Source: Bacillota bacterium (GTDB lineage Bacteria > Bacillota > Clostridia > Acetivibrionales > DTU013). From it: 6,229 nt of DNA. Shown here piece by piece: positions 1 to 6,085 of this stretch. Each line of letters begins with the position of its first letter. Position 1 is the stretch's first letter. The DNA is taken from the NCBI GenBank assembly GCA_023409615.1, contig JAEYRF010000056.1, positions 1 through 6,229 on the forward strand, in the 5' to 3' direction. A model generated the notes under the pieces. That model was not told the origin of the DNA and searched no databases. It was given only the letters and a program-made list of their open reading frames with translations. Both the position numbers and the translations under genes were made by a program.

Positions 1-133
1 TTATCCACACTCAGCCTGATTTCTACCTTGTTTTATCAACATCGTCCATCTTTAATTATCAAAGTTCATTTTACAGCTCTGCTATTTCCTTACACCTTCA
101 TTTTTTCTTCCATTTTGCAAATGCCTATTTATT
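1..133. other. Gene-free left edge, downstream of the GntR regulator
   Basis: This AT-rich stretch lies downstream of the minus-strand regulator. The plus strand is pyrimidine-rich. I found no open reading frame with a ribosome site and no hairpin followed by a T-run on the minus strand, so the regulator's terminator is either absent here or not of the simple kind. Bases 1-9 (TTATCCACA) match the DnaA-box consensus, but this is one copy at the window edge and is not evidence of an origin. Confidence 0.5.
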
Positions 134-883
134 TTATTTATTAACCAATCGAATCATTGCATTAGCGTCCTCCAAAAGTTCGGGGATAGATCTGCTGCTT
201 TCTTCGAAATAGTCCTTAAATTCTGTAGTCAATCTGTCACCAATACTGACAATCCCACCAAAGAAATGCTCTGTAACATATTTCTCAATCTTTCCCACAT
301 GCCCGTTTACCATACAATTAAATAATGTGCAGTGCTCTTTATATAAGGCTTCAAACCGATTGGTCGAAACATAGTCCAGCATTCTATATCGCGTATAATG
401 CACACTAATTTTTTGTATAATCTGCCAAAGCTTTTGTCTGTTTAAAGCATCCATACATAATTCATGAAATTGGCTGTCTATTTCATAGAAAGATTCCGGA
501 GTCATACCGGCTGCTAATTTCTGTTTCTGCAGGCTCAAATTATTGCTGAGCTTTTCAAACATTTCCTGATCAGGATATCTGGCTAAGGTTGTCATTACAC
601 CGATTTCAACTTTTGTTCGTATAAATATGATTTGATTAATCGCATCCATATCCATCAGTGTAACAAAAGTTCCTTTGCGCGGGTTTACTTCCAAAAGTTC
701 ATCCTTTATCAAATGGTCAAAAACAGAACGGATGGGTGTGCGTGAAACATTAAATCTCCTGGCAACAGTATTTTCAGATAGAAGCTGACCTGGTTTGATT
801 TGCAGATTCAATATCTCATACTTTAAAATGTTATAGATATCATTATTTGAAAGATATTTTTTTACGCTAAACTCCTCCTGCAT
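134..883 (-). CDS. GntR-family transcription regulator, FadR/FCD subfamily
   Basis: A 249-residue DNA-binding regulator that is probably cytoplasmic and ligand-responsive. The N-terminal winged helix-turn-helix covers about residues 15-73, with the typical core PGQLLSE, VSRTPIRSVFDHL and a wing ending in RKGTFV. The C-terminal all-helical FCD ligand domain covers about 80-215. Its usual metal-site residues are visible: D136 and H140 (D-x3-H), H184 and H206. FCD proteins commonly bind small organic acids or sugar acids near this metal, but the ligand here is unknown. The frame can begin at a GTG at 898, yet I chose the ATG at 883 because AGGAG (889-893) sits five bases before it. It diverges from the TIM-barrel gene at 1181, and a palindrome between them at 961-972 fits an operator for this protein, suggesting autoregulation and control of that neighbour. 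Length is normal for the family apart from a tail of about 30 residues after the last histidine. Confidence 0.93.
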   Translation of the reverse strand: MQEEFSVKKYLSNNDIYNILKYEILNLQIKPGQLLSENTVARRFNVSRTPIRSVFDHLIKDELLEVNPRKGTFVTLMDMDAINQIIFIRTKVEIGVMTTLARYPDQEMFEKLSNNLSLQKQKLAAGMTPESFYEIDSQFHELCMDALNRQKLWQIIQKISVHYTRYRMLDYVSTNRFEALYKEHCTLFNCMVNGHVGKIEKYVTEHFFGGIVSIGDRLTTEFKDYFEESSRSIPELLEDANAMIRLVNK

Positions 884-960
884 ACTTACTCCTATCACTT
901 TAGATTAAAATATACTATTGTCAATCTTTATAAATGAGCATTTTAACAATTACGGCTTTG

Positions 961-972
961 CTTGTATACAAG
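961..972. promoter_or_regulatory. Candidate operator of the GntR/FCD regulator
   Basis: CTTGTATACAAG is a perfect palindrome with the GT-AT-AC core typical of FCD-subfamily operators (UxuR/ExuR sites share GGTATACC). It is followed directly by TGTACA (973-978), a second GT-AC core, so the site could be a tandem pair. It lies about 80 bp upstream of the regulator's start codon and about 210 bp upstream of the divergent gene's. The location and symmetry are seen; the binding protein is inferred. Confidence 0.55.
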
Positions 973-1168
973 TGTACATACAGAATAGCATGCCAAAAAC
1001 AACCTGTCAACATGATACATCACGAAAATCAGCATCGCCAATTTTCATCTGAGACAGTAGTGAAGATATCCGTTAAAAAGACAATAATTGAGGCGTGATA
1101 CGCAATAAATGACAAGCGAGCAAACACTTTATAAGGTAAAATTGAATCATATTACAATGACAGACTGC

Positions 1169-1175
1169 AAGGAGG
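1169..1175 (+). promoter_or_regulatory. Strong ribosome binding site that sets the start of the TIM-barrel gene
   Basis: AAGGAGG is followed by five bases (AACAA) and then the ATG at 1181. The open frame extends upstream to an ATG at 1109, but that codon has no recognisable ribosome site and the added 24 residues would place this Shine-Dalgarno inside the coding region. Confidence 0.85.
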
Positions 1176-1180
1176 AACAA

Positions 1181-2887
1181 ATGGCGTACAAGAATTTTAG
1201 TGCGGCGATCTATGCACCGGTTTCAAATCTTCTCGCGATAACCGATCTCAAAGAGTTTGACAAACGCTTCAGCTTTATTGAAAGAAATGTCCACATAGAC
1301 AAGATTTATCTTGAGACTTATCGCAGTGGTGAGTATATTGATCACGAACAAATGATGCTGATTAAAGATTATTTTGAGAATAAGGGGATCAAAGTCTCCG
1401 GCGGTATTACTACAACTGACAGCAGGCCTCAGGAAGCCTATGGCTTTACTTCTCTTTGCTATACAAACAAGGATCACCGAGATCGGTTGAAATCTGTTGT
1501 CGAAATGACAGCTTCCATTTTTGATGAAATTATTCTGGACGATTTTTACTTCACCAACTGCAAATGCGACTCATGTATAGAGGCAAAGGGTGATATGAGT
1601 TGGTCAGAATTCAGGCTCCGGCTAATGAAGGATATCTCCGTAGATCTGGTAGTAACGCCGGCAAAAAAGGTTAACCCGGATATTAATATGATCATCAAAT
1701 TCCCGAACTGGTATGAATGCTTCCAGGAAAACGGTTACAATCTGAAGGATGAGCCTAATATCTTCGATATGATCTATACCGGGACTGAGACAAGGGATCC
1801 TTTATACACTCAGCAGCATCTTCCAAAATATCTTAGCTATTTTATTATGAGATACTTTGAAAATGTCAAGCCGGGTAAAAATGGCGGAGGCTGGTTTGAT
1901 ACTTTTGAATGCAGGGGCAATCTGAACTATTATGTTGAGCAGGCCTATCTTACGATGTTCTCTAAGCCAAAGGAAATGACACTGTTCTGCCTTAGTGCAC
2001 TTATGGACAAGCGCTGGAGTATATTCACCCCTCTTGCAGGCTATGCATTGAGTGAAGTGGACGAATTCCTTGGTGAGCTTGGAAACCCGGTAGGAACATC
2101 ATGCTACATCCCTTATCATTCCAATGAAGAGGATTACCTGCACAATTACATTGGAATGCTCGGGATCCCACTTGAACCTTACCCGGAATATCCCGAAGGG
2201 CACAGCAAGATTTTCCTCACTGAAAGTGCTGCAAAGGATCCCAATATCGTCAGTAAAATTGATAAGAGTCTTCGAAATGGCGGGGATGTGATTATTACCT
2301 CCGGCCTTGTAAAAGCATTAGCAGATAAAGGGCTTGGCCAGATGGCAAATATTCGCTGGTCAGGCAAAAAGGCAAAGGTCAGCACTTATGGTATCTCAAA
2401 TACTGGCCTTAACCTTAACGCAGTCGCAGGATCGGATAAGGAAATCCTTCTTCCATGGATGCATGTTGCCACAAATGATGTTTGGACACTTGTTGAAGGG
2501 CTTGGTACGGACAACAGTGTACCTGTACTGATGACTGTTGGTTATGGGAAAGGGCATCTGTTTATCCTGACAATACCCGAGGATCAGGGTGATATTTACA
2601 ATTACCCGCAGGAGATTCTGACACAGATTAGAAATGTATTTCGCACCTTCCCGGTATCTCTTGAAACGAAGGCGAAGGTTGCTCTGTTCACCTATGATAA
2701 TGATACCTTTGTAATCGAATCCTTCCTCCCTTACCCCGAAAATGTCAAGCTCGTTATCGACAAACCGGGAGCAAAGCTTCTGGATCTGGTTGACAAAAAT
2801 GTGATTGAAGGTACTAATGCGGGAAACACCACCGAATTTGTGGTCAATTTGCAACAGGCAAGTTACAAGGCATTGCGAATAGAATAG
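1181..2887 (+). CDS. Uncharacterised TIM-barrel protein of glycoside-hydrolase (GH42-like) architecture
   Basis: A 568-residue protein with no signal peptide or membrane segment, so probably cytoplasmic. About residues 5-300 look like a TIM barrel. Landmarks are ILDDFYFTNCKCDSC (118-132), IIKFPNWYE (171-179), IYTGTETRDP (198-207) and GKNGGGWFDTFEC (232-244). Residues about 340-490 resemble the glutamine-amidotransferase-like trimerisation domain of GH42 beta-galactosidases (NGGDVIITSG; later GYGKGHLFILTIPED). The final 80 residues look like a small beta-sandwich. The C-x-C-x2-C at 127-132 plus C93 recalls the GH42 zinc cluster. The GH42 NE acid/base motif is not seen; an Asp pair, D120-D121, stands close to the cysteines instead, with E203 and E243 as other acidic candidates. 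I recall similar proteins in Clostridia annotated only as hypothetical or, misleadingly, as permease. Substrate and even catalytic activity are unknown. The divergent GntR regulator probably controls it; no transporter is adjacent. Confidence 0.85.
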   Translation: MAYKNFSAAIYAPVSNLLAITDLKEFDKRFSFIERNVHIDKIYLETYRSGEYIDHEQMMLIKDYFENKGIKVSGGITTTDSRPQEAYGFTSLCYTNKDHRDRLKSVVEMTASIFDEIILDDFYFTNCKCDSCIEAKGDMSWSEFRLRLMKDISVDLVVTPAKKVNPDINMIIKFPNWYECFQENGYNLKDEPNIFDMIYTGTETRDPLYTQQHLPKYLSYFIMRYFENVKPGKNGGGWFDTFECRGNLNYYVEQAYLTMFSKPKEMTLFCLSALMDKRWSIFTPLAGYALSEVDEFLGELGNPVGTSCYIPYHSNEEDYLHNYIGMLGIPLEPYPEYPEGHSKIFLTESAAKDPNIVSKIDKSLRNGGDVIITSGLVKALADKGLGQMANIRWSGKKAKVSTYGISNTGLNLNAVAGSDKEILLPWMHVATNDVWTLVEGLGTDNSVPVLMTVGYGKGHLFILTIPEDQGDIYNYPQEILTQIRNVFRTFPVSLETKAKVALFTYDNDTFVIESFLPYPENVKLVIDKPGAKLLDLVDKNVIEGTNAGNTTEFVVNLQQASYKALRIE

Positions 2888-2895
2888 GCATATAG

Positions 2896-2937
2896 AAAAA
2901 GGAGTTGGTGGTAAGTCTACCATCAAGCTCCTTTTTT
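2896..2937. terminator. Rho-independent terminator, probably bidirectional
   Basis: The 5' arm (2896-2913, AAAAAGGAGTTGGTGGTA) pairs with the 3' arm (2918-2936, TACCATCAA, one bulged G, CTCCTTTTT) around the four-base loop AGTC, with one G-T pair. It lies nine bases after the TIM-barrel stop codon and ends in a T-run. On the minus strand the complement also ends in five Ts, and the convergent CheX-like gene stops 50 bases away, so one hairpin can serve both. Confidence 0.88.
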
Positions 2938-2986
2938 AGACTAAGTATTAGGGCATACATCAGTATGACATCCCATCCGCCTGACA

Positions 2987-3862
2987 TTACATAAGCACGA
3001 TATCAAACTTGCCCCATATCATATGACAGGAGACAATATAGGCTTGATTCGGACATTTCAAGGTACAATCCTGCAATGTTTTCTGCGGCTGCATTTCAAG
3101 CTCCACACCGTTGTTGGACATATTCACAAGGAATATTCCATTGTGAAGGTTTAAGAACTCTCCTACGGAGTCCTGTGCCAATTCGTCCGTCTCAACAATA
3201 TTCTCCTGTGCAAATTTGCCGGCCAGTTTAAGGAATGATTCAGTATCAGCTGCGATACCGGTATGTAAGCAAATTTCCCCCGAAATCTCCTGCTGTGTGT
3301 ACCATTCCGTTTTCAGCTCAGACCCAAGTTGATTGATTTCAATCGTCGGGTTATCATCTATAAAACGTATGATGTTTTTGACTAAAAGAGTAACATAGTC
3401 GCTATAGGTTTTGCTCATCATACTGTCGCCAAAGTTCCGGAATACTTCTTCAATTTTTTGAGCGTCATCATTGCGGATTACATTGAATTGCCTGTTGGAC
3501 ATGCCACTTTCCTTTTTATAACTGTCCAATGCGCTCTGAAGCTGCTCCATAGTTAAATATTCTCTGTCTATCAAGGCCTGTCCCAGCATCAAATGCCCTT
3601 GCTTCTGCGTACTAAGCATTTCGTTGAGCTTTGCCTCGTTAATGAACCCCTGCTCAATTGCCAGTTCACCAAACCTTTTATCAATTCTCTTTTGCATGTT
3701 GTGAATCTGCTCAACTTGGGCAGGCGTCATGTATCCTGCATTTATCGCAATGACACCAAGTTTCAGATGTACGGAGCGCTGATATTCCAATGCATCAGCC
3801 AACTGATCCGGTTTGATAATTTTATTGTTCAGCAGATAGTGCCCAAAATATTGACTAAACAT
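2987..3862 (-). CDS. MshEN-repeat protein fused to a CheX/CheC-type phosphatase domain
   Basis: A 291-residue soluble protein. Residues 5-115 hold four 24-residue repeats separated by exactly five residues (5-28, 34-57, 63-86, 92-115). Each has the plan xxGxxxxxxxxhxxxxhxxxhxxQ, best seen in RFGELAIEQGFINEAKLNEM of repeat 3. Two such motifs with a five-residue spacer make one MshEN domain, a fold that binds c-di-GMP in MshE-type ATPases; here there are two in tandem. Residues about 140-291 match the CheC/CheX/FliY phosphatase family: D231-x3-E235-x2-N238 and a proline at 259. In CheX the Glu and Asn of ExxN drive dephosphorylation of CheY-P. The obvious substrate is the receiver encoded 11 bases upstream. 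The start ATG has AGGAG at 3871-3875, eight bases away and overlapping the receiver's stop, so translation is probably coupled. c-di-GMP binding is inferred, because only repeat 3 keeps both the Arg and the terminal Gln of the motif. Confidence 0.85.
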   Translation of the reverse strand: MFSQYFGHYLLNNKIIKPDQLADALEYQRSVHLKLGVIAINAGYMTPAQVEQIHNMQKRIDKRFGELAIEQGFINEAKLNEMLSTQKQGHLMLGQALIDREYLTMEQLQSALDSYKKESGMSNRQFNVIRNDDAQKIEEVFRNFGDSMMSKTYSDYVTLLVKNIIRFIDDNPTIEINQLGSELKTEWYTQQEISGEICLHTGIAADTESFLKLAGKFAQENIVETDELAQDSVGEFLNLHNGIFLVNMSNNGVELEMQPQKTLQDCTLKCPNQAYIVSCHMIWGKFDIVLM

Positions 3863-3873
3863 ATTTTACACTC

Positions 3874-4245
3874 CTAATTGAAAATATTTTTGACAATGTG
3901 TTCGATTTGAGCCTTATCCCATGGTTTCTGGATGAAGTCGGATGCGCCTGCGTCCATGGCGGCTTTTAAGTGAGTCCTGGTCCCAGACGAAGATAACATA
4001 ATTACTTTTACATTTTTTCTGATGGCATTCATTTCATTAAGTGCGTCTATCCCATTCTTATCCGGCATGACAATATCCAAAAAAACGAGATCAGGGTTGT
4101 GCTGTGTGAACATTTCAACAGAGCTTTGCCCGCTTGACGCTTCAAAAATGTTAAAGTCACCACATTCCATCAGGCAGTCCTTCATTTTTTTTCTTACCAG
4201 AAGAGAATCATCACAGATGAGGATAGTAGGTCGGTTGTTACTCAT
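3874..4245 (-). CDS. Stand-alone CheY-like response regulator receiver
   Basis: A 123-residue single-domain receiver without an output domain. Seen directly are the acidic pair D12-D13 (ICDDS), the phospho-acceptor D57 (VFLDIVMPDKNG), the switch Ser S85 (VIMLSSSG), an aromatic F104 and the conserved K107-P108 (FIQKPW). All catalytic positions are intact, so it should be phosphorylated by a histidine kinase that is not in this window. It resembles CheY more than transcriptional regulators and probably acts by protein contact. The frame extends to a GTG at 4323, but those 26 extra residues are not receiver-like and that region folds as RNA; the ATG at 4245 begins a normal-length CheY and has a G-run seven bases upstream. 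The next gene on the strand encodes a CheX-type phosphatase, its likely partner. I do not name it cheY because no flagellar or cheA context is present. Confidence 0.93.
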   Translation of the reverse strand: MSNNRPTILICDDSLLVRKKMKDCLMECGDFNIFEASSGQSSVEMFTQHNPDLVFLDIVMPDKNGIDALNEMNAIRKNVKVIMLSSSGTRTHLKAAMDAGASDFIQKPWDKAQIEHIVKNIFN

Positions 4246-4252
4246 AGCAATA

Positions 4253-4258
4253 CCCCCC
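4253..4258 (-). promoter_or_regulatory. Unusual all-G ribosome binding site of the receiver gene
   Basis: Six consecutive Gs stand seven bases before the ATG at 4245. This can pair only partly with the 16S CCTCC tail and is weaker than the AGGAG sites of the neighbours. It lies immediately after the second leader hairpin, so its access may depend on RNA folding. Confidence 0.5.
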
Positions 4259-4323
4259 GAAATTTGTAAAATCAACAAATGTTTCGTAGCAAAATAAACG
4301 CTCTTATCAGCGCCTTTTGCCAC
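4259..4323 (-). promoter_or_regulatory. Structured leader of the receiver gene: two adjacent hairpins
   Basis: Hairpin 1 (4323-4286): GTGGCAAAA pairs with TTTTGCTAC (one G-U), and inside it CGCT pairs with AGCG around the loop GATAAG, with an internal loop GG/TTTA. Hairpin 2 (4285-4259): GAAACATTTGT pairs with ACAAATTTC (two-base bulge) around TGATTTT. The second hairpin ends at the base before the G-run ribosome site. There is no T-run after hairpin 1, so it is not a standard terminator. I do not recognise a named riboswitch class. The pairing is seen; a regulatory role is inferred. Confidence 0.45.
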
Positions 4324-4333
4324 TTTGAGTATA

Positions 4334-4362
4334 ATTTTATCCTAATTTCAGAAACAAGTAAA
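4334..4362 (-). promoter_or_regulatory. Candidate sigma-A promoter for the receiver/phosphatase pair
   Basis: TTTACT (-35, 4362-4357) and TAAAAT (-10, 4339-4334) are 17 bases apart, with four and five consensus matches. It lies between the ligase stop and the leader hairpins and would give a leader of about 80 bases. AT-rich DNA makes chance matches likely, and the pair could also be read through from the ligase gene. Confidence 0.4.
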
Positions 4363-4374
4363 GAATAATGCAAT

Positions 4375-6009
4375 TTAACCCTCAGTCTGGTGTGCAACAA
4401 GACTGGATGCACCATATTTTTCTCTTAACCTTGGCTTCTCTATCTTACCTGTAGGATTGCGTGGAACACTGTCGAAAATGACCTTTCGCGGCCGCTTGTA
4501 CCGTGGCATGGGAGCGCAAAATGTCTCTATCTCCACTTCACTGCAGTGACAGCCGGGCTTCAGTTCTATAATAGCAGCAGCGATCTCACCCAGTCGGGCA
4601 TCCGGCAGACCAATGACCGCCACATCTTTGATGGCGCAATGTGCACGCAGGAAATCCTCGATCTGCACAGGGTACAGATTCTCTCCGCCGCTTATGATTA
4701 CATCTTTTTTCCGGTCAACCAGATAAATAAATCCATCCTCATCCGCTTTGGCCATATCTCCAGTAAAGAGCCAGCCATCCCTTAGTACTGCAGCAGTTGC
4801 TTTCGGGTCATTGTAATAGCACTTCATTACACCAGGCCCACGAACTGCAAGCTCTCCGACTGCTCCCAGGTCAACGTTACAACCGCGTTCATCCACGATT
4901 CTGGTTTCCCAGTTATATCCCGGTACTCCGATAGCACCGACCTTGTGTATGTTTTCCGTGCCAAGATGAACACAGCCGGGGCCAATGGATTCGCTAAGAC
5001 CATAGTTTGTATCATAAAGATGATTCGGAAAATACTTTTTCCAGCGGTGAATCAAGCTTGGTGGCACAGGCTGAGCGCCGATGTGCATCATTCTCCAGCT
5101 GGAAAGATCATAATCCTTCAACTTCACTTCTCCGCTGTCAATTGCATCCAGGATGTCCTGAGCCCATGGAACAAGCAGCCATACAATTGAAATTTTCTCT
5201 TCGGAAACTGTTCTCAGTATCCATTCAGGCTTGATCCCGCGGAGTAATACTGCCTTGCTTCCCGACAGAAGGCTCCCGAACCAGTGCATTTTTGCGCCTG
5301 TATGATAAAGCGGCGGAATGCAAAGGAAGTTGTCCTCGCGAGTCTGCCCGTGATGCTTTTGCTCAGTATAGCATGCCGACATCAGACTTCCGTGCGTATG
5401 CAGGATTGCTTTGGGAAACCCGGTGGTTCCTGAAGAGAAATAAATGACGGCATCCTCATCATCCGAAAGCTTTATCTGCGGACGCTCTGAGCAACAATTG
5501 GCAGTCAGGCGGTCATAATTTTCTGCAAATGTTGGACGGTCCTCCCCTGCAAACAGAAGCATTTTCACATTGGGTATCTGATCATAGATAGTTTCGACCC
5601 TGCCGATGAATTCAGGGCCAAAAATCATAGCGATTGTATCAGACAAACCAAGGCAGTACTTGATTTCTTCGGCAGTATATCTGAAATTCAGGGGCACAGC
5701 GATAGCACCGGTCTTTAAAATCCCAAAATAAATCGGCAGCCACTCAAGGCAGTTCATCAAAAGGATGGCTACCTTATCCCCTTTTTTAATTCCTCTTCTG
5801 AGCAGTAGATTGGCAAATCGGTTGGCCTTCTCGTCAAACACACGCCATGTCATCTCACGCCGGTATTCTCCGGCCGGATTGTTCTCAATCAGTTCATATT
5901 CACGCCAGATAACATTGTGACGATCCTGGAGATCCAGATTGATCTCCGTCAGACATGTTTCATGCCCGAATAAATCCGCATTGCGCGACAATAGTTCCGT
6001 AATTGGCAT
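4375..6009 (-). CDS. AMP-forming acyl-CoA synthetase (class I adenylate-forming ligase)
   Basis: A 544-residue cytoplasmic enzyme that activates a carboxylic acid with ATP to an acyl-AMP and then transfers it to CoA. All core motifs are present: the phosphate loop YFSSGTTGFPK (190-200), PPLYHTG (232-238), YGLSE (336-340), GELAVRGPG (385-393), TGD (416-418), the hinge and C-domain start DRKKDVIISGGENLYP (432-447), and the catalytic lysine K522 in PTGKIEK. Length is typical. The residues I can read do not fix the acid; medium or long-chain fatty acids and other organic acids are all possible. An ATG at 6018 is in frame but abuts GGGAGG (6024-6019) with no spacer, so I prefer the ATG at 6009, nine bases from it and also three bases after a GGAG. 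A strong promoter with an embedded palindrome lies upstream. No terminator is seen after the stop, so the transcript may continue into the receiver gene. Confidence 0.94.
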   Translation of the reverse strand: MPITELLSRNADLFGHETCLTEINLDLQDRHNVIWREYELIENNPAGEYRREMTWRVFDEKANRFANLLLRRGIKKGDKVAILLMNCLEWLPIYFGILKTGAIAVPLNFRYTAEEIKYCLGLSDTIAMIFGPEFIGRVETIYDQIPNVKMLLFAGEDRPTFAENYDRLTANCCSERPQIKLSDDEDAVIYFSSGTTGFPKAILHTHGSLMSACYTEQKHHGQTREDNFLCIPPLYHTGAKMHWFGSLLSGSKAVLLRGIKPEWILRTVSEEKISIVWLLVPWAQDILDAIDSGEVKLKDYDLSSWRMMHIGAQPVPPSLIHRWKKYFPNHLYDTNYGLSESIGPGCVHLGTENIHKVGAIGVPGYNWETRIVDERGCNVDLGAVGELAVRGPGVMKCYYNDPKATAAVLRDGWLFTGDMAKADEDGFIYLVDRKKDVIISGGENLYPVQIEDFLRAHCAIKDVAVIGLPDARLGEIAAAIIELKPGCHCSEVEIETFCAPMPRYKRPRKVIFDSVPRNPTGKIEKPRLREKYGASSLVAHQTEG

Positions 6010-6056
6010 TTTCTCCATCCTCCCGTGCTACATAAAAATACAAAACGTTAAATTAT

Positions 6057-6085
6057 ATTATAAAACTGAATCATCAGTTTATCAA
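6057..6085 (-). promoter_or_regulatory. Strong sigma-A-type promoter of the acyl-CoA synthetase gene
   Basis: TTGATA (-35, 6085-6080) and a perfect TATAAT (-10, 6062-6057) are separated by exactly 17 bases. Transcription would start near 6050, leaving a 5' leader of about 40 bases with GGGAGG at 6024-6019. This is the best promoter in the window. Confidence 0.78.
6063..6080. promoter_or_regulatory. Inverted-repeat operator filling the promoter spacer
   Basis: AAACTGAATCATCAGTTT consists of perfect 7-bp arms, AAACTGA and TCAGTTT, around ATCA. It covers the whole 17-base spacer and touches the -35 box. A dimeric repressor here would block RNA polymerase. The symmetry suits TetR-type or similar regulators of fatty-acid genes, but the sequence differs from the GntR palindrome at 961, so a different protein probably binds it. 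Confidence 0.6.

Larger units (their letters stand above)
884..1180. promoter_or_regulatory. Divergent intergenic region with operator and weak promoter signals
   Basis: This region separates the GntR gene from the TIM-barrel gene and must hold promoters for both. A perfect 12-bp palindrome lies at 961-972. For the plus strand, TTGCTT (958-963) and CAGAAT (981-986) are 17 bases apart and would straddle the palindrome; a second option is ATGACA (1109-1114) and TATAAG (1130-1135) with a short 15-base spacer. Both are weak. For the minus strand, a perfect TTGACA reads at 924-919, but the -10 spaced from it (TAAAGT, 902-897) would put the transcript start on the ribosome site, so that promoter is unconvincing. 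No promoter can be fixed by eye. Confidence 0.5.

Noticed and set aside
1..9. TTATCCACA, an exact DnaA-box consensus
   Set aside because: It is a single copy at the window edge with no cluster, AT-rich unwinding pattern or origin-type gene in view.
897..924. Perfect TTGACA with TAAAGT at 16 bases as the GntR gene promoter
   Set aside because: Transcription would begin at about the ribosome site, leaving no usable leader.
1109..1180. N-terminal extension of the TIM-barrel frame from an ATG at 1109
   Set aside because: There is no ribosome site at 1109, while AAGGAGG sits five bases before the ATG at 1181; the extension reads unlike the rest of the protein.
2396..2926. Minus-strand open frame of 176 codons inside the TIM-barrel gene
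   Set aside because: It is antisense to a well-supported gene, runs through the terminator, and has no recognisable motifs or ribosome site.
4246..4323. N-terminal extension of the receiver from a GTG at 4323
   Set aside because: A normal CheY-length protein starts at 4245; the extra segment coincides with RNA hairpins and has no receiver-like sequence.
4303..4330. Possible flagellar sigma-28-type promoter with GCTGATAA as the -10
   Set aside because: The -10 is close to GCCGATAA, but the only -35-like bases (CAAA) are 12 rather than about 15 bases away and lack the first T.
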